Shown: in pieces, positions 7,537 to 15,831 of the stretch
Numbering within the stretch: position 1 is the stretch's first letter
How the letters are laid out: each line of letters starts with the position of its first letter
DNA from: CAYRNR01 sp964425605
GTDB lineage: Bacteria > Myxococcota_A > UBA796 > UBA9615 > CAYRNR01
Reading direction: 5' to 3'
Length of the DNA stretch: 64,000 bases
Assembly (NCBI GenBank): GCA_964425605.1
Contig: CAYRNR010000003.1
Location: forward strand, 1 to 64,000
Made by a program: the position numbers and the translations under genes
The notes under the pieces: generated by a model
Database searches by the model: none
Seen by the model: only the letters and a program-made list of their open reading frames with translations
What the model was told of the DNA's origin: nothing

Positions 7537-8874
7537 ATGATGCGTCCGCTCCCGCTGCTGTGCCTGCTCCTGATCGCGTGCGGCGGCGATCCCTCGGGCG
7601 CCGCGCTGGACGACGACGACGCGGTCCACGTGCTGGACGACGACGACGACGGCGCCCCGCTGGAGCACGTCCCCGACGCCTGGCAGCCCCCCGAGTACGA
7701 CCCCTACGCCCTGCCGTCCGGCGTCCCCACCCTGAACATCGAGCTGGATGCGGCGGCCATGCAGCGCCTCGACGACGATCCCTTCGCTGCCCCGGACGAG
7801 CGCGGGGTGTTCGTGGACGAGCACGGGGTGGCCCACGAGGTGGACCTGAACTACCGCGGCGCGTACGCGCTGCTCAACGTGATGAACGGCTACGGCCTGC
7901 GCAACTGGAAGGTCAAGTTCGACGCGGACGATCCGTATCTGGGGCGTCGCGAGTGGAACCTCAACTACGAGCCCCACTTCATCCAGAAGCTGGCCATGGA
8001 CCTCATGCGGTTCGCCGGGGTGCCGGTGCCCGGATCGCAGCACGTGATCCTGCAGCTCAACGGCGAGTACCAGGGGATCTACCTGCGGTACGAGGACCCG
8101 GACGACAAGCGCTGGCTGTGGGAGCAGTTCGGCCACGACGACGGCGATCTGTACAAGGCGGCCTTCGACATCCCCTACGAGCCCCAGTGTTTCGCCGACC
8201 TCACCGTCCTCGGCGACGCGGACGAGGACTACTTCTGCCACTACTCCAAGAAGACCAACAACACGGTCGCGCCCGACGACTACGCGGTGCTGCGCGCCTT
8301 CATCGCCGACCTCGACGAGCTACCCGAGGACGAGCTCGCCGCCTGGTTCGCGACCCGCTTCGACCTCGAGACCTTCCGGTCGTACCTGGTGGTGTCGAAC
8401 TTCATCGCCAACTGGGACGCGTACCCCCAGCGCCCCAAGAACTTCTGGCTGTACGAGGACCTGCGCGCGGACAGGATGGCGTTCATACCGTGGGACCTGG
8501 ACCTGGCGTTCAACCCCCACGCCGACGCCACCTACAACCAGATGGGCACGTCCGCGTCGGTGCTGTTCAACCTCGCCCACGCCGACTACTACCCGCCGCC
8601 CCACGAGGACGAGGGTACCGAGCGGCCCCTGGTCCGCCGCATGATCGTGCTCGACGGCCAGCAGGACGCCTACCTCGATCGCTACCGCGAACTCGGCGCA
8701 ACGATCCTGGCCGCACAGTACCTCGAGGACCGCCTCTCGGCCCTGACCGACCTCGTCCTGCCCCACGTGTCGGCGACCGATCGCGAGCGCATCGAGGCCA
8801 ACGAGGGTTCGCTACGGCAGTTCATCCAGGAGCGGACGGCGAATGTCGCGGCAGAGCTGGCCACGCTGGAGTGA
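7537..8874 (+). CDS. CotH-family kinase-like lipoprotein
   Basis: A 445-residue lipoprotein (MMRPLPLLCLLLIACGG, lipobox LLIAC) with short Asp runs after the cysteine. From about residue 60 it matches the CotH family: LNIELDAAAMQRLD, LNYRGAYALLN (the LRxRG-like strand), NWKVKF, and GxYLRYEDPDDKRWLW. The conserved PWDLDLAF has Asp320 and Asp322, which correspond to the metal-binding D-x-D of CotH atypical kinases. Bacillus CotH phosphorylates spore-coat proteins. Secreted bacterial homologues are common beside surface or cellulosome-like proteins, and their substrates are mostly unknown. The gene appears monocistronic and is preceded by a leaderless-type promoter. Whether it is an active kinase is not shown by the sequence alone. 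Confidence 0.85.
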   Translation: MMRPLPLLCLLLIACGGDPSGAALDDDDAVHVLDDDDDGAPLEHVPDAWQPPEYDPYALPSGVPTLNIELDAAAMQRLDDDPFAAPDERGVFVDEHGVAHEVDLNYRGAYALLNVMNGYGLRNWKVKFDADDPYLGRREWNLNYEPHFIQKLAMDLMRFAGVPVPGSQHVILQLNGEYQGIYLRYEDPDDKRWLWEQFGHDDGDLYKAAFDIPYEPQCFADLTVLGDADEDYFCHYSKKTNNTVAPDDYAVLRAFIADLDELPEDELAAWFATRFDLETFRSYLVVSNFIANWDAYPQRPKNFWLYEDLRADRMAFIPWDLDLAFNPHADATYNQMGTSASVLFNLAHADYYPPPHEDEGTERPLVRRMIVLDGQQDAYLDRYRELGATILAAQYLEDRLSALTDLVLPHVSATDRERIEANEGSLRQFIQERTANVAAELATLE

Positions 8875-8950
8875 CGAGCGAGAGGAAATAAACGGAGGCC
8901 TCGCGCGTGGTACACCCACGACGGCCGCGCGAACCGTGGAGGGAGAGCCG

Positions 8951-9655
8951 ATGAAAATCATCCTGGGGATCTCGCTGGCGCTGATGGCAGGGGTCCTGAT
9001 CGGCGTGCTGTCGCAGCGCCCCGAGGTCCACGACGCCCAGCTCCGGATCGAGGAGCTGGAGGCGCGGGACTGCTCGTCGTCCAGAGGGATCGGCCGGGGA
9101 CTGGCCGCGGCCATGCAGGGCCGCCCCGGCGGGATGCTCGAGTTCGACGAGGACGAGGAGCTCGATGAACCGGACGAGGGCGGCGAGGACGCGGCGGCCG
9201 AGGAGGAGGGCGAGGACGGCGGCGTCGAGTTCGAGATCGACTTCGGCGGCGGGGACGAGCCGCCCGAGGAGTGGGACGAGGAGGACGTCCGGCGAGAGCT
9301 CGACGCCCTGGTGACGGCCCAGGATCTCCGTCGGACCCAGGCCCGCGCGGCGCTCATCGAGCAAGCGGATCCCACCGACGACCAGCTCGAGACCTTCGAT
9401 CAGACCATGGAGGTGATGAACGACGATCTGATGGGGCTGACCGAGGAGCTCGTCGAGCAGCTCGAGAGCGGCGAGGAGATCACCCGCCACGACATGATGA
9501 CCTACGCCGCGGACCTGCTCGACGTGATGATCGAGGCGGACGAGAACGTGGCTGGCGTGGTCGGCGAGGGCGTGGACATCGACGACGAGGCCTACGATCC
9601 GTTCTCCTACATCGACCCCGACATCATCAGCACCCTGGGAGAACTCGACCTGTGA
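8951..9655 (+). CDS. Membrane-anchored acidic coiled-coil protein
   Basis: A 234-residue protein with one N-terminal membrane helix (IILGISLALMAGVLIGVLS), a short heptad stretch (AQLRIEELEARD), a very acidic region at about 55-110 (EDEELDEPDEGGEDAAAEEEG) and a helical C-terminal half. The ATG at 8951 has GGAGGGAG at 8939-8946. The stop overlaps the GTG of the ABC permease (GTGA), so it opens a five-gene coupled unit with an ABC exporter. I do not recognise the family. A periplasmic adaptor or regulator role for the exporter is a guess from position only. Confidence 0.65.
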   Translation: MKIILGISLALMAGVLIGVLSQRPEVHDAQLRIEELEARDCSSSRGIGRGLAAAMQGRPGGMLEFDEDEELDEPDEGGEDAAAEEEGEDGGVEFEIDFGGGDEPPEEWDEEDVRRELDALVTAQDLRRTQARAALIEQADPTDDQLETFDQTMEVMNDDLMGLTEELVEQLESGEEITRHDMMTYAADLLDVMIEADENVAGVVGEGVDIDDEAYDPFSYIDPDIISTLGELDL

Positions 9656-10563
9656 GGGCGCTGACCTCGCTGCGCGACACGCTGCTCGTGGCGCGCTTCG
9701 AGCTGCTGCGCAACCTGCGCACCTGGCGGGCCATCGCCCTGTGCGCGCTGTACCTCACCGCCACCGCCGGCGGGGCCTATATCTTCACGCGCGGCCTGCT
9801 GGCGATGGAGACCGCCGCGGCCGAGGTGCTGATGGTGCCGGCCACCGAGAAGCCGGGCGCCATGACCGACAAGCTCATCGAGCGCGGCGACATCGAGAAG
9901 CTGGTCGGCGAGATGGTCTCCGACGACTCCGACGTGATCGAGCGCCTGATGCGCTGGCCGCTGCTGACGTGGTTCCACGTCTGGCTCGCCATGTTGCTGA
10001 TCCCCTTCCTCGCGGTGACCACCGCGGCCGAGTGCATCGCCCTGGACCTGCGCAGCCGGGCGCTGCGCTACGAGTGCGTGCGGACCGGGCGGCTGGAGTT
10101 CGTGTTCGGCCGGTTCCTGGGCCAGGTCCTGCTGATGTCGGCGGCCTCGCTGCTGTCCGTGACCGGCACCTGGGTGGTGGGCATGACGGCCATGGTGGGC
10201 AACGATCCGATGGAGCTGGCGGTCACGCTGCTGTCCGTGACCCCGCTGGTCATCGCCCTGACCCTGCCGTTCGTGGGCATCGGCGTGGCGTTCTCCCAGG
10301 TCACGACCTCGCCCAACGTGGCGCGCGTGCTGGGGCTCATCGCGGTGGTCGGCAGCTGGATGGTGACGGGCCTGGCCTTCGAGCTGGCCGACGGCTGGGC
10401 GTGGTGGTTCTGGGGTCCGCTGCAGTACGCGCTGCCCCAGGAGTGGATGTGGATGCTGTGGAAGCCCTTCCCGCAGTGGGCCATCGCCACGGCGGTGCTG
10501 GTCGTGCTGGGGATGACCGTCACCGCTCTGGGCTTCCCCCTCTTCCACAGGAGGGACCTGTGA
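9652..10563 (+). CDS. ABC transporter permease (ABC-2 type)
   Basis: A 303-residue integral membrane protein with about six hydrophobic helices. The first is at 27-45 and a large extracytoplasmic loop follows it (about 50-105). Two helices lie near 110-130 and 155-180, and a final pair is at 215-260 and 280-298. It opens with LRDTLLVARFELLRNLRTWRAI, the amphipathic elbow of ABC-2 permeases, and ends in RRDL. The GTG start overlaps the upstream stop, and its own stop overlaps the GTG of the ATPase gene (GTGA). The pair should form a homodimeric-type exporter. Its substrate is unknown. The loop and the adjacent envelope proteins suggest an envelope-related cargo. Confidence 0.82.
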   Translation: MRALTSLRDTLLVARFELLRNLRTWRAIALCALYLTATAGGAYIFTRGLLAMETAAAEVLMVPATEKPGAMTDKLIERGDIEKLVGEMVSDDSDVIERLMRWPLLTWFHVWLAMLLIPFLAVTTAAECIALDLRSRALRYECVRTGRLEFVFGRFLGQVLLMSAASLLSVTGTWVVGMTAMVGNDPMELAVTLLSVTPLVIALTLPFVGIGVAFSQVTTSPNVARVLGLIAVVGSWMVTGLAFELADGWAWWFWGPLQYALPQEWMWMLWKPFPQWAIATAVLVVLGMTVTALGFPLFHRRDL

Positions 10564-11522
10564 GACCCGCACTGGTACTGGACGGCGTGGTCAAACGCTA
10601 CGGCCTGCTGCGGCGGACCAAGGCCCTCGACGGGCTGAGCTTCGAGGTCCCGCGCGGGAGCATCTGCGGGCTGATCGGGCCCAACGGCGCGGGTAAGACC
10701 ACCGCGTTCGCCGCCGTGTGCGGCCTGCTGGACCACGAGGAGGGGACCATCGACATCCTCGGCGAGGGCGCGTTCCACCCCGAGAAGTTCAAGGGGCGGC
10801 TCGGCCTGCTGCCCCAGGACGCGGAGCTGGGCGTCTCCCACACGCCCCAGGAGCTGCTGGTCCACCTGGGGCTGCTGCAGGGCTACGGCTTCGGCGCCGC
10901 GCGACGGGAGTCCCAGCGAGTGCTGGAGTCCCTCAACCTGGGCGATCGATCCCACCACCGTATCGGCACCCTCTCCCACGGCATGCGACGGCGGCTGGCC
11001 GCGGCCACGGCGCTGCTGGGCGAGCCCGAGCTGGTGTTGCTGGACGAGCCCATGAGCGGCCTCGACCCGATGCAGGTGGCGTCGCTGCGCGATCTGCTGG
11101 CGAGCCATCGGGGCCTGCGCACGCTGCTCATCTCGAGCCACAACCTGGCCGAGCTGGAGATGGTGTGCGACCAGGTGATCATGATGGACGCCGGCCGCTG
11201 CACCCACCAGGGCACCGTCGCCGAGGTCACCGCCCGCGCGATGGTGATGGAGTGGCACCTGGGCCCGGGCGATCCCGGCCTGCCCGCGCTGGGCGCCGCG
11301 CTGCCCGATCACGACCTGCGGCTCGACGGGCACACCCTGACCGTCTCCGGCCCCCCCGACGACGACCTCGACGCCACCTCGGTGGTCGTCGCGGGGCACC
11401 TCTGCGCCGCAGGCATCGCCATCCGCGAGATGCGCCGCGGCCTGAGCCTCGAACGAAGCTACCTGGACCGCCTCGGAGAGGCCTCCGACGCGGTCTTCGA
11501 CGGAGAGGGGAACCATGGCTGA
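10560..11522 (+). CDS. ABC transporter ATP-binding protein
   Basis: A 320-residue nucleotide-binding subunit. Walker A GPNGAGKTT lies at residues 40-48, the Q-loop is LLPQD, and the signature is LSHGMRRRL (His in place of the second Gly of LSGGQ, as in many DRA/CcmA-type ATPases). Walker B with the D-loop is LVLLDEPMSGLDP, and the switch His is in ISSHNL. About 90 extra residues at the C-terminus resemble the small beta domain of drug-export ATPases. It is coupled by GTGA to the permease upstream, and its last 8 bases overlap the next gene. It powers export through the 9652-10563 permease. Confidence 0.92.
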   Translation: MRPALVLDGVVKRYGLLRRTKALDGLSFEVPRGSICGLIGPNGAGKTTAFAAVCGLLDHEEGTIDILGEGAFHPEKFKGRLGLLPQDAELGVSHTPQELLVHLGLLQGYGFGAARRESQRVLESLNLGDRSHHRIGTLSHGMRRRLAAATALLGEPELVLLDEPMSGLDPMQVASLRDLLASHRGLRTLLISSHNLAELEMVCDQVIMMDAGRCTHQGTVAEVTARAMVMEWHLGPGDPGLPALGAALPDHDLRLDGHTLTVSGPPDDDLDATSVVVAGHLCAAGIAIREMRRGLSLERSYLDRLGEASDAVFDGEGNHG

Positions 11523-12081
11523 ACGCAAGAAGAAATCGGGCCTCGTGATCGTGATCTACGTGATGGCCGCCGCCGCCCTGCTCGTGATCCTGGTGGGCGG
11601 GATCGTGCTGGTGATCACGGGGATCAAGGCGGCGATGTTCTTTGGCGGCGAGGACGGCAAGAAGATGATCGAGGGGGTCAAGGAGACCTACGAGATCGCC
11701 ATGGAGGCCCAGAAAGCGCCGGGGACCGAGGAGCTGCGCGCGGCCGGCTGCGACACCGCCTCGGTGATGAACCTCGGCGAGATGCTGGGGGCGGTGTCCA
11801 ACTTCGTCGGCGAGGAGGACCGCGAGGAGATCGAGGCCATCGACTCCGACGAGATGACCATGATCGTCTGCCAGGTGAACTTCGGGGACAAGGCGCCCCT
11901 GGAGTGCGACGCGATCGCCCGTGTCTACGGCGCAGCCGTCCCCGACGCTCCCCCGGAGCTCATGGTCCAGTCCCAGAAGGCGGGGCGGATCAAGGACCAC
12001 TGCGTGGGTGTCTACGCGCCGGACGGGACCTTCCTGCGGGCGATGGACGCACAGACCTTCGAGCCACCCGAGGAGCCGTGA
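11515..12081 (+). CDS. Hypothetical single-pass membrane protein of the ABC cluster
   Basis: A 188-residue protein with a Lys-rich N-terminus (MAERKKKSG), one long membrane helix at about 9-36 (VIVIYVMAAAALLVILVGGIVLVITGI) and a soluble, probably periplasmic domain. That domain contains three cysteines (AAGCDT, VCQVNF, LECDAI) and a fourth in KDHCVGVY, enough for two disulfides. The start overlaps the ABC ATPase gene by 8 bases, and the stop shares one base with the next start (TGATG). I do not recognise the family. Its constant coupling to the exporter suggests an accessory role. Confidence 0.65.
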   Translation: MAERKKKSGLVIVIYVMAAAALLVILVGGIVLVITGIKAAMFFGGEDGKKMIEGVKETYEIAMEAQKAPGTEELRAAGCDTASVMNLGEMLGAVSNFVGEEDREEIEAIDSDEMTMIVCQVNFGDKAPLECDAIARVYGAAVPDAPPELMVQSQKAGRIKDHCVGVYAPDGTFLRAMDAQTFEPPEEP

Positions 12082-12662
12082 TGAAGAGCGACATCCCTCT
12101 GCGCGCCTGTCTGCCCCTGCTGCCCGCGCTGGCCCTGACCGCCTGCTGCCTGCCGGACGAGGAACTCCGCGCCGAGGTGGACGAGCACGAGGCGCGGCTC
12201 GACGAGCTGCAGATCCAGGTGGACGAGCTCGGCGCGACCGCGGCGCAGCTTCAGGAGAGGCTCGACGAGCTGGAGGCCCCGCGGACGCGGCGCACCCGCC
12301 GCGGCGGGCCCCGTGGCCAGGTGGAGCGGACGGACCAGCGTTGCCAGGAGCGGGACGGCGCCTATGTGTTCCCCGAACTCGACGCGCTGGACTGGGAGGC
12401 CCTGTCCCGCGAGGCCCGGGTGATCCCCAACTACACCGACGGCGAGACCCTGGGGTTCAAGCTCTACAGCATCCGCGAGGACTCGCTGCTGAGGTCCTGC
12501 GGGTTCCAGAGCGCGGACATCATCCGCAAGGTCAACGACCTCCCCATGGTGGGTCCAGAGTCGGCGCTGGAGGCCTACGCCTCGCTCCAGGACGTCGAGG
12601 AGCTGGTCTTCGAGATCGAGCGCGGCTCGAGGATCGTCGAGATCCGGATCGCCACCGAATAG
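12081..12662 (+). CDS. Coiled-coil PDZ-domain lipoprotein
   Basis: A 193-residue protein with signal and lipobox LTAC at about residue 22. A coiled coil follows at 28-68 (ELRAEVDEHEARLDELQ), then a basic linker (RTRRTRRGGPRG), then a PDZ domain at about 110-190. The PDZ part shows LGFKLYSIREDSLLRSCGFQSADIIRKVNDLPM, close to the GspC/HtrA-type PDZ pattern in which a ligand peptide pairs with the carboxylate-binding loop. It is the last gene of the ABC cluster. No terminator hairpin is obvious after it. A periplasmic scaffold that holds a partner peptide, perhaps for secretion, is likely, but the partner is unknown. Confidence 0.7.
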   Translation: MKSDIPLRACLPLLPALALTACCLPDEELRAEVDEHEARLDELQIQVDELGATAAQLQERLDELEAPRTRRTRRGGPRGQVERTDQRCQERDGAYVFPELDALDWEALSREARVIPNYTDGETLGFKLYSIREDSLLRSCGFQSADIIRKVNDLPMVGPESALEAYASLQDVEELVFEIERGSRIVEIRIATE

Positions 12663-12737
12663 CCCCCACTCTTTTCCGCTTCGCACCATCCCGCTCAAGA
12701 CATTTTCTTCGTTTTTTCACGTGGTTACCTCCAGCTT

Positions 12738-12752
12738 TGTTGCGGCGCAACA
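12738..12752. promoter_or_regulatory. Perfect palindrome TGTTGC-GGC-GCAACA upstream of the phasin gene (PhaR-type operator)
   Basis: A 15-base inverted repeat with 6-base arms and a 3-base spacer, ending 9 bases before the -35 of the phasin promoter. Its TGC-N3-GCA core matches the published PhaR site type (CTGC-N3/4-GCAG in Rhodobacter and Paracoccus). The same palindrome with a different spacer (AGC) occurs at 36390-36404 before the phaC operon. Confidence 0.75.
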
Positions 12753-12761
12753 TTTTCTCCC

Positions 12762-12790
12762 TTGACACATTGTGCAACCGCACATAGGTT
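12762..12790 (+). promoter_or_regulatory. Phasin promoter TTGACA-N17-TAGGTT with an embedded palindrome
   Basis: A perfect -35 (12762-12767) and TAGGTT (12785-12790) are separated by 17 bases. The spacer contains TGTGC-AACC-GCACA (12771-12784), a second TGC-N4-GCA palindrome. A repressor bound there would block RNA polymerase. The transcript would start near 12797, giving a leader of about 37 bases to the ATG at 12834. Confidence 0.8.
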
Positions 12791-12833
12791 GGGACTCGAA
12801 CGTGGGGCGAGGGGAACGCGAAGAGGCAAAACG

Positions 12834-13187
12834 ATGGCTACTACCAAGAAGACCACGAAGACCGAGACCAGCCCCGCCGGGGCCCAGGGGAGCGAGACCA
12901 TGACCGAGCTGTTCAACCAGATGATGGATCCGGGACACCTCACCAAGCTGCAGCACCAGGCCGCGACGGCCGCCTTCGACAACGCCCTCGAGGTCCACGC
13001 GGAGAGCCGCAAGCTGGCCGAGGCCGCGATGAACCACAGCTACGGGGAGCTCGACGAGTGGATGGAGCCGTGGCGCAAGGCCGGCCAGGAGATGCAGGCG
13101 GCGAGCTTCGACCTGGGTCTCAAGGCGCTGGAGACGGGCCGAAAGGAGATGGACCGGTTCTACGGGATGTTCAATACGGCGTCTTGA
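12834..13187 (+). CDS. phaP: Phasin family protein (PHA granule surface)
   Basis: A 117-residue, entirely helical protein with a flexible N-terminus (MATTKKTTKTETSPAG), then amphipathic helices without cysteine. The core (FNQMMDPGHLTKLQHQAATAAFDNALEV, then SRKLAEAAMNHSYGELDEWMEPWRKAGQEM) fits the phasin pattern of long amphipathic helices that coat polyhydroxyalkanoate granules. The assignment is supported by its promoter, which carries the same two palindromes as the phaC operon at 28959-36310. The gene ends tail to tail with the minus-strand YcfL-like gene, overlapping it by 17 bases. Strong expression would be expected from the near-consensus promoter, with release by PhaR when granules form. 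Confidence 0.78.
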   Translation: MATTKKTTKTETSPAGAQGSETMTELFNQMMDPGHLTKLQHQAATAAFDNALEVHAESRKLAEAAMNHSYGELDEWMEPWRKAGQEMQAASFDLGLKALETGRKEMDRFYGMFNTAS

Positions 13188-13581
13188 TGTGGACCACGTA
13201 GCTGGCCGCCGGGGTCAGGCTGGCGCACTCGTAGTGCACGGTCGAGTCCGGCGACAGCACCATCATCTCCATGGGGCTCTCGTCCCCCGAATACACCCCA
13301 GCATCATCGAGAAAACGCGTCTGGATCTGGACGGTGACCGTCCGCCAGGACGGATCCACGTTGGCGATGTCCAGCTCCACGACGATCCGGCCGTCCGCCT
13401 TGTAGGTCACCTGCTTGGCGCGCAGCGCCACGGTGCCGTGGGCGTCCGGGTCCAGCGCCAGGACGTCGTGCCCGGTCTCCACCCCGGGGAGCCCCTGCGC
13501 CGGCAGCGGCCGCCACGAGCAGCCGACAGCGCAGCTCGCCACGATCGCCAGCGCCAGGATCACTGGTACATGACGCCCCAT
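13171..13581 (-). CDS. YcfL-like (DUF1425) lipoprotein
   Basis: A 136-residue lipoprotein: a signal sequence, then cysteines at the end of LAIVASCAVGC, then a beta-rich domain. That domain contains VVELDIANVDPSWRTVTVQIQ, RFLDDAGVYSG and LSPDSTVHYECASL, the strand pattern of the YcfL/DUF1425 family. In Escherichia coli ycfL lies directly next to lpoB (ycfM), and here the upstream gene is an LpoB homologue, so the pair is conserved. It overlaps the end of that gene by 22 bases. The precise role of YcfL is unknown. A link to peptidoglycan synthesis control is inferred from the neighbour. Confidence 0.75.
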   Translation of the reverse strand: MGRHVPVILALAIVASCAVGCSWRPLPAQGLPGVETGHDVLALDPDAHGTVALRAKQVTYKADGRIVVELDIANVDPSWRTVTVQIQTRFLDDAGVYSGDESPMEMMVLSPDSTVHYECASLTPAASYVVHIKTPY

Positions 13582-14138
13582 GAGCCCTCCTTCTTGAACT
13601 CGTACGAGTTGGACCAGTGGATGATGCTCGACTCGGCGTCGGTGAGCTGGAACCGGATGACGAAGTAGTCGCTGCGCGCCTCGGCCGTGGACGCGGACAG
13701 GGAGCGCACCTCACCGGTGAGGAAGAAGTCCGCGCCGGCCAGGGCCGTCGACCCCGACGAGTCGAGCTGACCCGAGCGCTTCATCTCGCGCTCGCGCACG
13801 ATCTGGTCGATGTCGTCGCGGTTGAGGAACGCCATCTTGCCCGCGGCGTTCTGGATCAGCGTGTCGGTGATCAGCGCGGTGAGGATCTCCGCGTCGAAGA
13901 TCTGCGACGAACGATTCTCCACCGGCAGCATGGCGATGCGCGGCACCCCCGTGAAGCTGCCGATGACGTGGCTCCCCACGAGCTCGCGGGCCATCTCCGA
14001 GGCCACCGCCCGGGCGTCCCGCGCCTCGATGCCGGTGCCCTCCACGTACCCGTAGGCGTCGGGGTCCACGTAGGTGGTGGGGCGGGTGGTGGCGCACCCG
14101 AAGAGCAGGCACGTCATCAGGATTGCGGCTAGGCGCAT
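13560..14138 (-). CDS. LpoB-like penicillin-binding protein activator lipoprotein
   Basis: A 192-residue lipoprotein (MRLAAILMTCLLFGCATT, lipobox LFGC) with GGAGGAGCC before the ATG. The domain at about 55-190 matches the LpoB/DUF3897 family: PRIAMLPVENRSSQIFDAEILTALITD, FLNRDDIDQIVRERE, GADFFLTGEVRSL, and DYFVIRFQLTDAESSIIHW. In E. coli LpoB spans the periplasm from the outer membrane and activates the bifunctional synthase PBP1b. This copy has a linker of only about 35 residues, shorter than the enterobacterial one. It is flanked by the YcfL-like gene downstream and a COG3014-type lipoprotein gene upstream, all on the minus strand with tight spacing, so one envelope-biogenesis operon is likely. 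Confidence 0.82.
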   Translation of the reverse strand: MRLAAILMTCLLFGCATTRPTTYVDPDAYGYVEGTGIEARDARAVASEMARELVGSHVIGSFTGVPRIAMLPVENRSSQIFDAEILTALITDTLIQNAAGKMAFLNRDDIDQIVREREMKRSGQLDSSGSTALAGADFFLTGEVRSLSASTAEARSDYFVIRFQLTDAESSIIHWSNSYEFKKEGSWGVMYQ

Positions 14139-14167
14139 GGCTCCTCCTTCCGGGCTGAAACCCCGGC

Positions 14168-15742
14168 TCATTCAGTGGTCTCCGAGGCCGGCGGCATGTA
14201 CCAGCCGCCGGCTTCGGGGCCGAAGCGGCGGGCGTCGCGCGTGATCAGCTCCACGGCGCGGCCGTGCTCCGGCACGGTGATGGGGAACGACACCCCCTGC
14301 ACATCGATCACGTGATCGCCGGGCGGCAGGTTGGCCGTGAGCAGGTAGTACTCCTCGGGGACAAAATCCCAGGCGCGGATGTCGGCGGCCGGGTTGGCGG
14401 CCGCGCCCGAGGTCGCCGCGGCGATGCCGATCCCCACGAGGATCGCGCCGAGCACGCCGGCGCCGGAATCACCGCGAGCCGCCGTATCGAGGACCGCGTC
14501 CCCCATGACGAGGAACGCGTAGCCCAGGCCCAGCGAGACATCCTTGTACACGGCCTTGCCGCGCAGGTACGAGTCCACCCGCCGCCCGCCGCGGGTCGTG
14601 GCTTGATAGCTCAGGCTGTCCATCCAGGCGATGTCCGGTGCGCGGCCGTCGATGAGCAGGTCCGCCGGTCCGGGCGGCGGGACCTCGTCGCGAGGCACGA
14701 TGGTCAGCATGTGCCCGTACTCGCCGGTGCGGGTCTTGACCGGCCCCGGCCCCCACTCCACCAGGACCACGGTGTTGGGCGGATCGACCATCAAGCTGGC
14801 CATGGAGCGCGCGAACGCCTCGCCCTGCAGCGTCACCGAGTCCGGCAGGGCGAAGGTCTGCTCGCGCCAGGCGTCGGCCACGGCCGGCATCGCGGCGCCG
14901 ACCCGCTCGAAGTCCTTCTTGGACCAGGGCTCGAACAGCCCCATGCGATCGACCTTCTTCATCTGTTGCTGGGCGAGCAGGTTGTTCGACGCGTGGTCCA
15001 CCGCAGCGCGCACCGCCTCCTTGGGATCCCGCGGGTGCGCAGAGACGCCGGCGCCGATGGACGACGCGAACACACCCCGCGCCTCGTCGGCCAGTTCCTC
15101 GTCCAGCCCCTCCACCGGGGTCTCCCACAGCACGTCGGTCAGCACGTTGACCGTGGACCGGCTCCACACCGAGTCGATGCCCTTGTCGATGGTTTGGCGG
15201 GCGTTGTGGTCCTCTCCCACCTCCTCGTAGACCATGGCCTGGAGCACCCACCCGGCGATGAAGTCCGACAGGAACCGCTCCTGGGTGGTGCCGGTATCCG
15301 CCAGTAGCGCCTGCTTGAAGCACGCCAGCGCGTTGCCCTCCTCGCCGCGCCGCCAGAACAGCATGCCCAACTCGAGGAACGCCGCCATCTTCTCGTAGGG
15401 CTCGCCCTTCCACTCCTTGTCCGACTCCGACATCACCCACGCCGCGTACTCGCCGTCGGCCTGGAAGTTGGTCATCTCGCTCGTGGCGCTGCGCAGCGCC
15501 CGCTCGCCCAGCTCCCAGTCGGCCACCGACAGCGCCATCGCCGCCAGGCGCAGGTTCTCCAGCGCCCTGTCGTTGTCGTCCTCGAGCACGCGCTCCTGCT
15601 GCAGCTGCAGCGCCAGATGCACGTCGCCGGTGCCGTAGGCGTGCATCGGCGTGATCCGCTTGGCGTGGTTGCACGCCGATCCCGAGACGGCGATCAGCAG
15701 CAACAAGGGCAGGAGCGCGCGGAATCTGAGCTCACGTCCCAT
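14168..15742 (-). CDS. COG3014-like TPR lipoprotein
   Basis: A 524-residue lipoprotein: signal LLLLIAVSGSAC, then helical repeats from about residue 30 to 220 (LENLRLAAMALSVADWELGERAL, FLELGMLFWRRGEEGNALACFKQAL). Next comes a mixed alpha/beta region with EWGPGPVKTRTGEYGHMLTIVP and a glycine-rich hydrophobic segment at about 425-450. The C-terminus is a short beta domain (LPPGDHVIDVQGVSFPITVP). This resembles the uncharacterised COG3014 family, which in other proteobacteria is encoded next to LpoB and YcfL homologues, the same order as here. The start at 15742 follows TTGGGGAT and gives a clean signal peptide. Upstream in-frame codons to 15808 were not used because they lack a binding site. 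Confidence 0.7.
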   Translation of the reverse strand: MGRELRFRALLPLLLLIAVSGSACNHAKRITPMHAYGTGDVHLALQLQQERVLEDDNDRALENLRLAAMALSVADWELGERALRSATSEMTNFQADGEYAAWVMSESDKEWKGEPYEKMAAFLELGMLFWRRGEEGNALACFKQALLADTGTTQERFLSDFIAGWVLQAMVYEEVGEDHNARQTIDKGIDSVWSRSTVNVLTDVLWETPVEGLDEELADEARGVFASSIGAGVSAHPRDPKEAVRAAVDHASNNLLAQQQMKKVDRMGLFEPWSKKDFERVGAAMPAVADAWREQTFALPDSVTLQGEAFARSMASLMVDPPNTVVLVEWGPGPVKTRTGEYGHMLTIVPRDEVPPPGPADLLIDGRAPDIAWMDSLSYQATTRGGRRVDSYLRGKAVYKDVSLGLGYAFLVMGDAVLDTAARGDSGAGVLGAILVGIGIAAATSGAAANPAADIRAWDFVPEEYYLLTANLPPGDHVIDVQGVSFPITVPEHGRAVELITRDARRFGPEAGGWYMPPASETTE

Positions 15743-15831
15743 GGATATCCCCAACCTGACGGTCCACTCCTCTGCGCGCCCGGTCATCGTATCGGACTGG
15801 GACCACAATGACAGGACAAACTCGTTACCGG

